A DNA stretch of 64,000 nucleotides from positions 1 through 64,000 of the forward strand of contig NZ_SSNL01000008.1 of NCBI RefSeq assembly GCF_007004735.1, given 5' to 3'. This document shows positions 43,001 through 51,836 of the stretch, one piece after another (the first letter of the stretch is position 1; the number at the start of each line of letters is the position of its first letter). Below the pieces are notes generated by a model that worked only from the letters and a program-made list of their open reading frames with translations, did not search any database and was not told where the DNA came from. The stretch comes from Salinigranum halophilum (GTDB lineage Archaea; Halobacteriota; Halobacteria; Halobacteriales; Haloferacaceae). Both the position numbers and the translations under genes were made by a program.

Positions 43001-43758
43001 ACCAGTTCGTCGAGGCCGACGAGTTCGATACCGTACTCGTCGACCGCGTCGTGGACCGCCTCCAACAACTCGACGGCGTTCGGCCCGTCGCCGTGGATAC
43101 AGATGCTCTCGGCCGGGACCTCGATGGTCTCGCCGGAGGCCGTCTCGACCTCGCCCTCGGTGGCGATAGAGACGAACCGCTCGACCACCTCCTCGGGGGG
43201 CTTTGGGTCCATCTGCTTCTCGACGATGAGGCTGCGGTCTTCGCGGTAGAGGATGTCGACGTACCCCTCGAAGACGGCTCTGAGGTCGTCGAACTCCTGT
43301 GCCACCTCGTAGATGTGCATGTCCGTCGCGAGGTAGATGAGTTCAGGGTCGACTTCGAGGATTCCCTCCATCACCGCCCGCGCGTGCTCTTCGCTCTGTG
43401 AGAGCATCGAGTACATCGCCCCGTGCGGCTTGACGTGCTGGACGCGCGTCCCGTGTCGGCGGGCGAAGGCGTCGAGCGCACCCAGCTGGTAGACGACGTA
43501 GTCGCGGACTTCCGCGGGCGTCGCGTCCATCGTCCGCCGCCCGAATCCCATCATGTCCGGCAGGCCGGGGTGGACGCCGATACCGACGCCGTGGTCGGCC
43601 GCGAGTTCGACCGTCTCACTCATCACGTGCGGGTCGCCGGCGTGAAAGCCGCCCGCGATGTTCGCCGAGGTGATGTACGGCATCACCTCGCCGTCTCGAC
43701 CCATCGTGTAGTTCCCGAAGCTCTCGCCCATATCGCAGTTGATGTCGATTCGCGCCAT
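42997..43758 (-). CDS. pxpA: 5-oxoprolinase subunit PxpA (LamB/YcsF family)
   Basis: The 253-residue product begins [18 protein letters not shown], with [15 protein letters not shown] (usual form ANIACGFHAGDP, so the Cys is Gly here), [15 protein letters not shown], and [13 protein letters not shown] then [14 protein letters not shown], matching the LamB/YcsF signature. It completes the PxpABC complex. Its stop shares CTAG with the convergent biotin carboxylase stop. GGTTAAT at 43783-43789 is 27 bases before the ATG (leaderless). Confidence 0.95.
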   Translation of the reverse strand: MARIDINCDMGESFGNYTMGRDGEVMPYITSANIAGGFHAGDPHVMSETVELAADHGVGIGVHPGLPDMMGFGRRTMDATPAEVRDYVVYQLGALDAFARRHGTRVQHVKPHGAMYSMLSQSEEHARAVMEGILEVDPELIYLATDMHIYEVAQEFDDLRAVFEGYVDILYREDRSLIVEKQMDPKPPEEVVERFVSIATEGEVETASGETIEVPAESICIHGDGPNAVELLEAVHDAVDEYGIELVGLDELV

Positions 43759-43866
43759 ACGTCATCGATTGACAGGATACGGATTAACCGTTTTGCTCGG
43801 TCGCAGTCGATTCACCGGCGGCAGTCGCGAAGAGACCTGGAAACGAACTGCCACCAGAGCCAAACC

Positions 43867-43874
43867 TATTTTAT
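43867..43874 (+). promoter_or_regulatory. TATA element of the first class-III aminotransferase
   Basis: TATTTTAT centred about 26 bases before ATG 43897, predicting a leaderless transcript and fixing the start in a frame that is open from 43423. Confidence 0.6.
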
Positions 43875-43896
43875 CACGCTCTTCGACGTGTCGGGT

Positions 43897-45315
43897 ATGA
43901 CTGCAGGACCACCGATCGAAGACGTGCACTTCGCGGACGCGCCACAGATGAACACCTCGATTCCGGGACCGAAGTCGAAGAAGTTGCTGGAGCGACAGCG
44001 CGAGGTCGATACGAGTGCGGTGTCCTACCCACGAAGTGTCCCCATCGCCCTCGACGAGGGGCGCGGGGCGACGCTCCGCGACGTCGACGGGAACGTCTTC
44101 CTCGACTTCTTCGCCGGAATCGGCGTCCTCAACGTGGGTCACTCGAACCCGCACGTCCTCGACGCCGTGAACGCCCAGACCGAGAAACTCGTCCACACCA
44201 TCGACTTTCCGACGGAGGCGCGAATCGAGTTCATCGAGCGGCTGAACGACATCGCCCCGAGCGGGCTGAAGGACCACAACAAGGTCGTCTTCGGCGGGCC
44301 GAGCGGCTCGGACGCCATCGAGGGCTCTATCAAACTCGCCAAGCACAACACGGGGCGGAACGCCATGATGGCGTTCGAGGGGTCGTACCACGGCGGCACC
44401 GCCGGCGCGCTGACACTCACCGGCGGCCGAAAGTACAAACAGGGGTACGACCCACTCCTGCCCGACGTCCGGCACGTCCCTTACCCGTACCCGTTGCGCG
44501 AGCGGGGTAACGCCGACACGGAGAACGCGCGGGCGGTCTGTCCGGCCCCGAACTGCTGTGGCGACCTCTCTTGCGGCCGAGCGCTCGAACGCGTCCAGGC
44601 GGCCGTCGAGGACCCGTACGCCGGCCAGGAGAAACCGGCGGCCATCTGGGTCGAGCCCATCCAGGGCGAGGGCGGCGTCGTCGTCCCGCCGGCGGGGTTC
44701 TTACAGGGGCTGCGCGACATCGCCGACGACAACGACGTGATGCTCATCTTCGACGAGATTCAGTCCGGCTTCGGCCGGACGGGCGAGTGGTGGGCCGCGG
44801 AGTGGCACGGCGTCGCTCCCGACGCGATGACGATGGCGAAGGGCATCGGCGGTGCCGGCCTCCCGCTCGGCGCGATGATGTACCACGAGGACTACGACAC
44901 CTGGGGTCCCGGCGGACACATCGGGACGTTCAGAGGGAACATCCCCGCGATGCGCGGCGGCATCGCCGCCATCGACTACATCGAGTCGCACGGGCTCCTC
45001 GACCACGCCGTCGAACTGGGTGAGTACATCCGCGGACGCCTCAGAGAGGCCGACAACGACCACCTCGCCGAGGTTCGCGGCCAGGGCTGTTTCATCGGCG
45101 CGGAGTTCGTCGACGGCGAAGGGAAGCCCTCGAAGGAGGCCAAGGGGATGGTCAAGGACATCCAGACGTACTGTTACGAGCGCGGCGTCCTCGTGTGGAC
45201 CGCCGGCCGACAGGGGACGGTGCTCAGGCTCCTCCCGTCGCTCGTCATGACCCACGAACAGGCCGAACGCGGCCTCGACATCATCGTCGAGGCCATCGAG
45301 GCGCAGGTCGACTGA
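43897..45315 (+). CDS. Class-III aminotransferase with a cysteine-rich insert
   Basis: This 472-residue PLP enzyme acts on omega-amino acids. The PLP pocket has GPSGSDAIEGSIKLA, SYHGGT, IFDEIQSGFGRTG (Asp286) and MTMAKGIGGAGLPLGAM with Lys315 as the Schiff-base lysine. Residues 215-226 hold CPAPNCCGDLSC, four cysteines not found in most relatives, possibly a metal or disulfide site. The likely substrate is an omega-amino acid released by the neighbouring amide hydrolases. It is the first plus-strand gene of the run to 52.7 kb. Confidence 0.9.
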   Translation: MTAGPPIEDVHFADAPQMNTSIPGPKSKKLLERQREVDTSAVSYPRSVPIALDEGRGATLRDVDGNVFLDFFAGIGVLNVGHSNPHVLDAVNAQTEKLVHTIDFPTEARIEFIERLNDIAPSGLKDHNKVVFGGPSGSDAIEGSIKLAKHNTGRNAMMAFEGSYHGGTAGALTLTGGRKYKQGYDPLLPDVRHVPYPYPLRERGNADTENARAVCPAPNCCGDLSCGRALERVQAAVEDPYAGQEKPAAIWVEPIQGEGGVVVPPAGFLQGLRDIADDNDVMLIFDEIQSGFGRTGEWWAAEWHGVAPDAMTMAKGIGGAGLPLGAMMYHEDYDTWGPGGHIGTFRGNIPAMRGGIAAIDYIESHGLLDHAVELGEYIRGRLREADNDHLAEVRGQGCFIGAEFVDGEGKPSKEAKGMVKDIQTYCYERGVLVWTAGRQGTVLRLLPSLVMTHEQAERGLDIIVEAIEAQVD

Positions 45316-45389
45316 CACGCCTCGACGTGTCGGCACCGAAGAGTGCCGCGGAAGATTAATCTCGGCCTCCCCCGAACCACCCACATACG

Positions 45390-46739
45390 ATGGCCACCGA
45401 CGACCAAGAGACCATAGAGACAGCCGACGGACTGAACGACGTCGAACGGATGGACAAAGAGTACGTCTTCGGGACGTGGTCGTACCAGAGCGAAGTGAGC
45501 CCGACCGAGATTGCGGGTGGGGACGGCGTCTACTTCACCGACGCGCGCGGCAACCGCCGCCTCGACTTCTCGGCGCAGTTGATGTGCTCGAACCTCGGTC
45601 ACTCGGCCGACCGCGTCGCGGACGCGATGGCCGAGCAGGCGCGGACGGGCGCGTACTTCGCCCCGTCGCTCACGACGGAGAACCGCGCGCAGTTGGGCAA
45701 ACTGCTCGCCGAGGTCACGCCGGGGAACCTCTCGAAGACGTTCTTCTCCACCTCGGGGACCGAAGCCGTCGAGGCCGCGATCAAGATCGCCCGACTCGTC
45801 ACGGGGAAGCACAAGATCATGTCGCGGTACCGCTCGTACCACGGCGCGACCTACGGCTCGATCTCCGTCACCGGTGACCCCCGACGGCTGATGGCCGAAC
45901 CCGGCCTCCCGGGGATGATCAAAGCGCCCGACCCGTACGCGTACGGGTCCACGCTGGACCCGATGGAGAGCCTCGAGTACATCGACGAGATGCTCATGCT
46001 CGAGGGCGACACCGTCGCCGCGGTGCTGGTCGAACCCGTCGTCGGCTCGAACGGCATCCTCGTGCCCCCGAAGGAGTACCTCCCCCGCCTGAAAGAGATC
46101 GCCCACGACCACGGCGCACTCCTCATCTGTGACGAGGTGATGGCCGGCTTCGGGCGGTGTGGCGAGTGGTTCGGCTCCGACGTCTTCGACGTCACGCCCG
46201 ACATCATGACGATGGCGAAGGGGCTGACGGGCGCGTACGCGCCGCTCGGCGCGACGGTCGTCACCGACGAGATCGCCGCGCACTTCGAGGACAACATGTT
46301 CTGTCACGGCCACACCTACGCCGGCCACCCGGTGGCTGTCGCGGCCGGTCGCGCGGCGGTCGAGACGTACATCGACGACGACCTCATCCCGCACGCCCGC
46401 GAAATGGGCGAGTATCTGGGTGCGGAACTGGAGAAGGTCGCGGCCGACCACCCGAGCGTCGGCGAGGTGAGAGGTGTCGGCCTGTTCAGAGGCGTGGAAC
46501 TCACGAGAAAGGAGGGCGAGCGGGTCCCCTTCGGCGAGCGCAAAGACAAGATTTCGATGGGGAAGACGGTCGTCGACGAAGTGTCGGGTCACGCCTGGTC
46601 GAACGGCATGCACCTCGCGAACATGATAAACACGCTCATCATCGCACCGCCAGTCGTCATCGACGAGGACGAAGTCGACGAGGCGGTCGCCATCCTCGAC
46701 GAGGCGCTGCGCGTGTCGGACGACGCGATGGAGCACTAA
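45390..46739 (+). CDS. Class-III aminotransferase (taurine/beta-alanine-pyruvate type)
   Basis: The 449-residue PLP enzyme has SGTEAVEAAIKIAR, SYHGATYGSISVTGDPRR, LICDEVMAGFGRCGEW (Asp248) and MTMAKGLTGAYAPLGA with Lys277 as the PLP lysine. The pattern CHGHTYAGHPVAVAAG and a final acidic tail are as in beta-alanine/taurine:pyruvate aminotransferases. Beta-alanine is the end product of dihydropyrimidine breakdown, which would fit the dihydropyrimidinase-like enzyme nearby. It follows the other aminotransferase by 74 bases with its own GATTAATC promoter-like element. Confidence 0.9.
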   Translation: MATDDQETIETADGLNDVERMDKEYVFGTWSYQSEVSPTEIAGGDGVYFTDARGNRRLDFSAQLMCSNLGHSADRVADAMAEQARTGAYFAPSLTTENRAQLGKLLAEVTPGNLSKTFFSTSGTEAVEAAIKIARLVTGKHKIMSRYRSYHGATYGSISVTGDPRRLMAEPGLPGMIKAPDPYAYGSTLDPMESLEYIDEMLMLEGDTVAAVLVEPVVGSNGILVPPKEYLPRLKEIAHDHGALLICDEVMAGFGRCGEWFGSDVFDVTPDIMTMAKGLTGAYAPLGATVVTDEIAAHFEDNMFCHGHTYAGHPVAVAAGRAAVETYIDDDLIPHAREMGEYLGAELEKVAADHPSVGEVRGVGLFRGVELTRKEGERVPFGERKDKISMGKTVVDEVSGHAWSNGMHLANMINTLIIAPPVVIDEDEVDEAVAILDEALRVSDDAMEH

Positions 46740-46764
46740 GGCGGGTCCGCGCTACCGACGCACG

Positions 46765-46773
46765 TTTTTATAT
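46765..46773 (+). promoter_or_regulatory. TATA element upstream of the amidase leader ORF
   Basis: TTTTTATAT, 28 bases (centre) before an ATG at 46797. The mRNA would start at or just before that ATG rather than at the amidase GTG 95 bases further on. Confidence 0.55.
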
Positions 46774-46796
46774 GACTCGCCGGTGACCGAGAGCGT

Positions 46797-46895
46797 ATGC
46801 GCCGCCCGTCCCAGCCACGGCACCCGAGCGTCACCACCGCAGTTGCAGCGCCCGCCCACGCCGGCGGCGACCATCGAACGAGGGGTGTCTCGTGA
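46797..46895 (+). CDS. Possible leaderless upstream ORF coupled to the amidase
   Basis: A 32-residue reading frame starts at the ATG placed 28 bases after a TATA element and ends with TGA (46893-46895) that overlaps the amidase GTG (46892) as GTGA. The peptide (MRRPSQPRHPSV...) is basic, unlike haloarchaeal protein, so it may be a non-functional leader read to couple amidase translation. A GAGGGGTG ribosome site at 46880-46887 also precedes the amidase start. It could be spurious. Confidence 0.35.
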   Translation: MRRPSQPRHPSVTTAVAAPAHAGGDHRTRGVS

Positions 46896-48349
46896 CCGAC
46901 GCGACTGCTGCGACCGACGCCGACCGGGAACTCATGCGCGAGCAGGCCGCTCGGCTCCACCTCGACGTGCCGGACCAGGTGCGAGCGGAGATTCTCGCTG
47001 ACGCGCTCGGCTCGGCTCCCGACGAGCGGCCACCGACACGGACGGGCGACGACCGCGGCCACCGGGCCGACGACGACCACAACGCCCTTCTCGCCGTCTA
47101 CGACGAGCCGCGCGTCGAATCCGGCCACGGGACCCTCGTCGGTATCACCGTCGCCCTGAAGGACAACCTCGCCGTCGCCGACCTCGAGATGACCTGCGGC
47201 TCCGGGGCCTACTCGGTAGTCCCCTCGTTCGACGCGACGGTCGTCGAGCGCCTCTTAGAGGAGGGCGCGGGCGTCGTCGGGAAGGCGAACATGGAACCCT
47301 TCGCGATGGGTCCGACGGGGGAGTTCTCCGATTTCGGCCACGTGGAGAACCCGCTGAATGCGGCACTCGTCGCCGGCGGGTCGTCCAGCGGGAGCGGGGC
47401 GGCCGTCGCCGCCGGAACCGTCGACGTCGCCCTCGGGACGGACACCGGCGGGAGCGTCCGCATCCCCGCCGCCTGCTGTGGTATCGTCGGGGTGAAACCC
47501 TCGCACACGCTCGTCCCTCGCTACGGTTTCGTCGACTTCGCCCCCTCGCTCGACACCATCGGCCCGCTCGCGCGCGACGTCGAGACGGCCGCGACGGTGC
47601 TGGAGGCCATCGCCGGTCCGGACCGCCGCGACCCGACGACGTCGAGCGCGCGCGAGGCGGGAACGCTCACCGACGGGCTCGACGACGCCGACGGGCTCCG
47701 GGTCGGGTTGCCGTCGACGCCGTTCTCGCGCGCCACGGACGCGGCGGCTGGGGCGGTCCGCGCGGTGGCGACACGGCTCGAGGCGGTCGGTGTCGAGGTC
47801 GTCGACGTCCCGCTCGACCTCGCGGAGATGGAGACGGCGTACCTCACCGTCGGCTCGGCGGAGTTCGTCTGGCTGCTCGAACAGGACGGCGTCGTCCGCG
47901 GCCACGGGTCGGGCTACAACGAGGAGCTCCGGGCCGCGTTCCGAGCGGCGCGCGAGCGGGGCCTCGGCGAACACGTCGCACGCCGAATCCTCCCGCCGGC
48001 GTTCCTCGACGCGCGCAGTGCGGGTCGGACGTACGCTCGCGCGCGACGGGAGGGAATCGCCTTCGAAGAGCGCCTCGACGAGACGTTTTCGAGGGTCGAC
48101 GCGCTCGTGATGCCGACACTCCGCGACCGCGTCCCGGCGGTGGGCGAGACGACGACGCGCGCGGACTTCCTCCCCATCATCGGCAACACCGCGCCGTTCA
48201 ACATCGCCGGCACCCCCGCCGTGACTCTCCCGGTGACCGAGCGGTCGGGCGTGCCGGTGAGCGCGCAGGTCGTCGCCCCGCGGTTCGAAGACAGTGTCGC
48301 GCTCCGTGTCGCGCGGGCGCTGGAGCGCGTGGCGACGTCGACAGCGTAG
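46892..48349 (+). CDS. Amidase-signature family hydrolase
   Basis: The 485-residue enzyme carries the Ser-cisSer-Lys triad of the amidase signature family. VALKDNLAV gives Lys90, GGSSSGSGAAVAAG gives the cis-Ser near 165, and LGTDTGGSVRIPAACCG gives nucleophile Ser188. It hydrolyses an amide. Relatives include allophanate hydrolase, indoleacetamide hydrolase and GatA, but the size and lack of a GatA C-terminal pattern point to a free amidase. As allophanate hydrolase would be the partner of a urea carboxylase, that role is a possibility here, not shown by sequence. Confidence 0.88.
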   Translation: MTDATAATDADRELMREQAARLHLDVPDQVRAEILADALGSAPDERPPTRTGDDRGHRADDDHNALLAVYDEPRVESGHGTLVGITVALKDNLAVADLEMTCGSGAYSVVPSFDATVVERLLEEGAGVVGKANMEPFAMGPTGEFSDFGHVENPLNAALVAGGSSSGSGAAVAAGTVDVALGTDTGGSVRIPAACCGIVGVKPSHTLVPRYGFVDFAPSLDTIGPLARDVETAATVLEAIAGPDRRDPTTSSAREAGTLTDGLDDADGLRVGLPSTPFSRATDAAAGAVRAVATRLEAVGVEVVDVPLDLAEMETAYLTVGSAEFVWLLEQDGVVRGHGSGYNEELRAAFRAARERGLGEHVARRILPPAFLDARSAGRTYARARREGIAFEERLDETFSRVDALVMPTLRDRVPAVGETTTRADFLPIIGNTAPFNIAGTPAVTLPVTERSGVPVSAQVVAPRFEDSVALRVARALERVATSTA

Positions 48350-48451
48350 TCGACCCCGCGTGGCCCGCATCGCGCGGGTGGGGAGCCGCCTCTCAGGCCC
48401 CCGGTCCGGGCGTCAAGATTTATACCCTCGTTTGGAGTTGTCACACACGAT

Positions 48452-49831
48452 ATGACGGTAGACACAGTCATCACTGGCGGGACGCTCGTCACCGCGACAG
48501 ACATGTTCGAGGGCTCACTCGCGTTCGACGACGGAAAGATCGTCGCCGTCGGAAGCGAGGCGTCGATGCCCGACGCACACGAGACGGTCGACGCGAGCGG
48601 GTTGCTCGTGATGCCCGGGATGATCGACCCGCACGTCCACATCGAGGACCACTTCTCGATCGACACCTACGAGACGGGGACCGCCGCCGCCGCCCTGGGC
48701 GGCATCACGACGTACATCGACTTCGCCTGGCAACACTGGGTCGGCGAGCTGAGCAACTACGACGAGGAGGGGACGTTGATGGACGGCCTCGAGGAGAAGC
48801 AACGGAAGGGTGAACAGGCGCTCATCGACTACAGCGTCCACGCCGCCATCACCCGCGAGGACCCCGCGGTACTGGACGAACTGGAGACGCTGGTCGACGA
48901 GGGCGTGACGTCGTTCAAGCTCTTCACCGCCTACGAGATCGGCCTCGGCTACGGCTTCATGAACCGCGTCCTCGAACGCATCGCCGACCTCGACGCCGTC
49001 GGGGTGTTCCACACCGAGGACGCCTCGGTCACGGACGAACTCACCGAGCTGTTCATCGAGGAGGGGAAAGGTGACCCGACGTGGTATCCGCAGTCTCGCC
49101 CCGACTACGCCGAGGCGATGGCCGCGAACGACGCCGCCCGGATGGCCCAGGAGGCGGGCGCGAAGTACTACGGTATCCACACGAGCTGCCGGAAGGCGGC
49201 GGACGAACTCGCGAGCTTCCGCGGCGACGGCTCACTCCTCCGCGCCGAGACCTGCACGCACTACCTCGTCTGCGACGACTCCATCTACGAGGACATCGGC
49301 TGTCAGGCGATGATCGCCCCACCGATTCGAAAGCCCGACGACAACGAGGCGATGTTCGAACATCTCAGACACGGAACGCTCGACGTGGTCTCCACCGACC
49401 ACTGCGGCTACTCGCTGGAGTCGAAGCAGGTCGACAACTGGTGGGAGTCGACCTTCGGCGCGAACGGCCTCCAAGGGAGCCTCCCCATCGTCCACGACGA
49501 GGCCGTCGGCAGGCGCGGCTTCTCGTACCCCTGGCTCGTCCGCGTCATGAGCACCAACGTCGCGCAGATATTCGGCATGCCGACGAAAGGGACACTCGAC
49601 CCCGGGACCGACGCCGACGTGGTCCTCTTCGACCCGGACGAGACCTACACCATCACGGCGGCCGACAACGCCTCGAAGGCGGACTTCTCCATCTACGAGG
49701 GTCGCGAGGTGACGGGGAAGGTGAAGCAGACGTTCGTCCGCGGCCACCTCGTGGCGGACGACGGCGAAATCGTCGCCGACCCCGGCACCGGCCAGTTCGT
49801 CGCGCGCGAACTGCCCGACTGGAGCATCTGA
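48452..49831 (+). CDS. Dihydropyrimidinase/hydantoinase-like amidohydrolase
   Basis: The 459-residue cyclic amidohydrolase has DPHVHIEDHF (the HxH metal pair), TSFKLFTAYEIGLGY (the carboxylated Lys position), GVFHTEDASV (His), GIHTSC (His) and STDHCGYS (Asp), which are the binuclear zinc ligands. The amidohydrolase fold starts TVDTVITGGTLVTATD. It hydrolyses a six- or five-membered cyclic ureide (dihydropyrimidine, hydantoin, allantoin type). ATTTATAC at 48418-48425 is the likely TATA element 30 bases before ATG 48452. Confidence 0.9.
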   Translation: MTVDTVITGGTLVTATDMFEGSLAFDDGKIVAVGSEASMPDAHETVDASGLLVMPGMIDPHVHIEDHFSIDTYETGTAAAALGGITTYIDFAWQHWVGELSNYDEEGTLMDGLEEKQRKGEQALIDYSVHAAITREDPAVLDELETLVDEGVTSFKLFTAYEIGLGYGFMNRVLERIADLDAVGVFHTEDASVTDELTELFIEEGKGDPTWYPQSRPDYAEAMAANDAARMAQEAGAKYYGIHTSCRKAADELASFRGDGSLLRAETCTHYLVCDDSIYEDIGCQAMIAPPIRKPDDNEAMFEHLRHGTLDVVSTDHCGYSLESKQVDNWWESTFGANGLQGSLPIVHDEAVGRRGFSYPWLVRVMSTNVAQIFGMPTKGTLDPGTDADVVLFDPDETYTITAADNASKADFSIYEGREVTGKVKQTFVRGHLVADDGEIVADPGTGQFVARELPDWSI

Positions 49832-49910
49832 GTCGACGCCCGAGCGGGGTTCGTCCGGAGAAATCCCACGTTTCGTCACTCCCGTGCCGACGCTCGCCGT
49901 GGGAGACAAC

Positions 49911-49918
49911 CTTTTACA
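49911..49918 (+). promoter_or_regulatory. TATA element of the chaperonin-like gene
   Basis: CTTTTACA, 28 bases (centre) before the ATG at 49942, supports that ATG over the frame's opening at 49081, which is the shadow of the hydantoinase gene. Confidence 0.5.
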
Positions 49919-49941
49919 CCCGAACGTACAGGATATGTGTA

Positions 49942-51714
49942 ATGAGCAGCGTACACGAGGCGTCCCAACCCACCGCGGACGACGCCGACCCACCGGCTCC
50001 CCGCTTCCCCCACGCCAACTGCGTCGCCGTCGACGTCCTCGCTGGCGTTCTCTCGACGGCCTTCGGACCGCTGTCGAGCGACAAGCTCGTCGTGAATCAG
50101 CTCGCGAGCGAGACCGAACCACAGAACCGGGGTGACGTTCCCGCCGACGACCTGGTCGTCACGAGCGACGGCGCGACCCTGCTCGAAGAGCTCCCGGTCA
50201 CGCACCCTATCGCACCCATCGTCCGCCGCGTCCTCGGGCCGGAGCGACCCGGCGACACCGACGTCGTCGGCCAGGACATCCCCGACGGCGTGACCTCGAC
50301 CGTCGTGCTCCTCTCGGCGCTGCTCGACGAGGCGGTCGACCTCGTCGACCGCGGTGTCCACCCCCACGACGTCCGCGCGGGCTACGCGGTCGGCCTCGAC
50401 GCGGCGCTCGCGACACTCGACGCCGAGACGCGGCTCCTCTCGTCGTTCCCCGACGAACGAGCGGTCGAAGAACAGGTCGCCCGCGCTGCGGCGACCGGGA
50501 ACGATGTCGGCGGTCTCGCGGCGCGGTGGGCGTCGACCGTCGTCGACGCGGTCGACCTCGTCGCACGTCCCACCGAGGAGACGTTCGTCGTGCGCACGCT
50601 CAGCACCGGAGCCATCGGCGCGTCGCGGATCGTCGAGGGAGCCGTCCTCAACCGGAACGGTCGCGCGAACGACCAGATGCCTCGGGCGGTGACTGACGCG
50701 ACAGTGCTCCTGCTCGACGGACACGACACGGGGGGGTTGAAAGACCCCGAGTGGGACGAACGAGCGACGCTCGACCTCCGCACGTCGAGTTTCGACGACG
50801 TCGAGGACCTCTACGCCGAGCGCCGGAGGCGCATCGTCGACTCCTACCGCACCCTCGGCGTCGACGTCGTCGTCTGCCGCCTCGGCATCACGCCCCCGTT
50901 CCAGAAACTGCTCGCGGAGGCCGGCATCATGGGCATCAGAAGCGTGAACCGTCTCGACATGCGCCAACTCGCCCGCGCGACCGGCGCGAGCCTCGTCCGC
51001 AACCCCGAAGACGTCGCTCCGACGGACCTCGGGCGCGCGGGACGCGTCGAAGAGGTCCGGGGTGACCCCCGTCGGGGCCGCCGAAAGAACACCGTCATGA
51101 CCGTCTTCGACGAGTGTCCGACCCCCGGTTCCGTGGCCGTCGTCCTCAACGGCGTCTCGGGGCACGTCGCGACGCAGGCGACGACCGAGGTCCGCAAGAT
51201 GGCCGCGGCCGTCGCCGCCGCCCGCGGGGAGGGCAGCCACCGACCGGGCGTCGTCCCCGGTGCGGGTGCCGTCGAGATGGAGCTGGCACGGGCGGTCCGC
51301 GCCCGCGCGACGGGTCTCTCGACGAAGGCACAGCTCGCGGTCGAGGGGATGGCCGACGCCTTCGAGACGGTGGTGGCGACGCTCGCGCGGAACGCCGGTG
51401 CCGACCCCATCGACGCCGTCGCGGACCTCCGGATGGCACACGCCGCCGGCTCCCTCGACGCCGGATTCCTCCTGCCGGAACAGACCGTCGAGAGCGCGAC
51501 CGAAGCCGGCGTCTTCGACCCCGTCGCCTACAAGCGCCGGGGCATCGTGGCGGCGTTCGAGGTTGCGGACCTCGTACTCCGCGTCGACGACGCCATCGAC
51601 GCCACCTTCTCCGACGAGCCGCTCGGCCCCGACGACGTCATCTACGACGACCGTGCGGAGAACCACCTCGACTGGCTCGACGAGAACCCCGGCACCCGCT
51701 GGGACCAGCCGTAA
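49942..51714 (+). CDS. Divergent group II chaperonin (thermosome-like) paralogue
   Basis: The 590-residue product matches the thermosome domain by domain: STAFGPLSSDKLVVN, VVTSDGATLLEELPVTHPIA, PDGVTSTVVLLSALL, VHPHDVRAGYAVGLDAAL, then apical STGAIGASRIVEGAVL and AGIMGIRSVNRLDMRQLARA, and C-terminal VVPGAGAVEMELARAV, GLSTKAQLAVEGMADAFE, AGADPIDAVADLRMAHAAG. The catalytic Asp normally in the HDAL box is not found: the region reads TEVRKMAAAV. The Gly-Gly-Met tail of normal subunits is absent. It may fold or assemble neighbours, or act without full ATP turnover. It lies inside the amide catabolic cluster. Confidence 0.85.
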   Translation: MSSVHEASQPTADDADPPAPRFPHANCVAVDVLAGVLSTAFGPLSSDKLVVNQLASETEPQNRGDVPADDLVVTSDGATLLEELPVTHPIAPIVRRVLGPERPGDTDVVGQDIPDGVTSTVVLLSALLDEAVDLVDRGVHPHDVRAGYAVGLDAALATLDAETRLLSSFPDERAVEEQVARAAATGNDVGGLAARWASTVVDAVDLVARPTEETFVVRTLSTGAIGASRIVEGAVLNRNGRANDQMPRAVTDATVLLLDGHDTGGLKDPEWDERATLDLRTSSFDDVEDLYAERRRRIVDSYRTLGVDVVVCRLGITPPFQKLLAEAGIMGIRSVNRLDMRQLARATGASLVRNPEDVAPTDLGRAGRVEEVRGDPRRGRRKNTVMTVFDECPTPGSVAVVLNGVSGHVATQATTEVRKMAAAVAAARGEGSHRPGVVPGAGAVEMELARAVRARATGLSTKAQLAVEGMADAFETVVATLARNAGADPIDAVADLRMAHAAGSLDAGFLLPEQTVESATEAGVFDPVAYKRRGIVAAFEVADLVLRVDDAIDATFSDEPLGPDDVIYDDRAENHLDWLDENPGTRWDQP

Positions 51715-51836
51715 GACGCGGGACCCACCGTCGAGTGTCTCTCTCTGCCATCGACAGCTGCGCCCGGTGAGCGGGTCGAACTGTACACGTTCTGCCAGCA
51801 ACAGTTAAGCCGAACCGGGGTGAGAGTCACGTGCTA

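Noticed and set aside
42997-43758. Reading LamB/YcsF as a maltoporin
   Set aside because: The name is historical; the [12 protein letters not shown] and NCDMGESFG motifs are those of 5-oxoprolinase subunit A.
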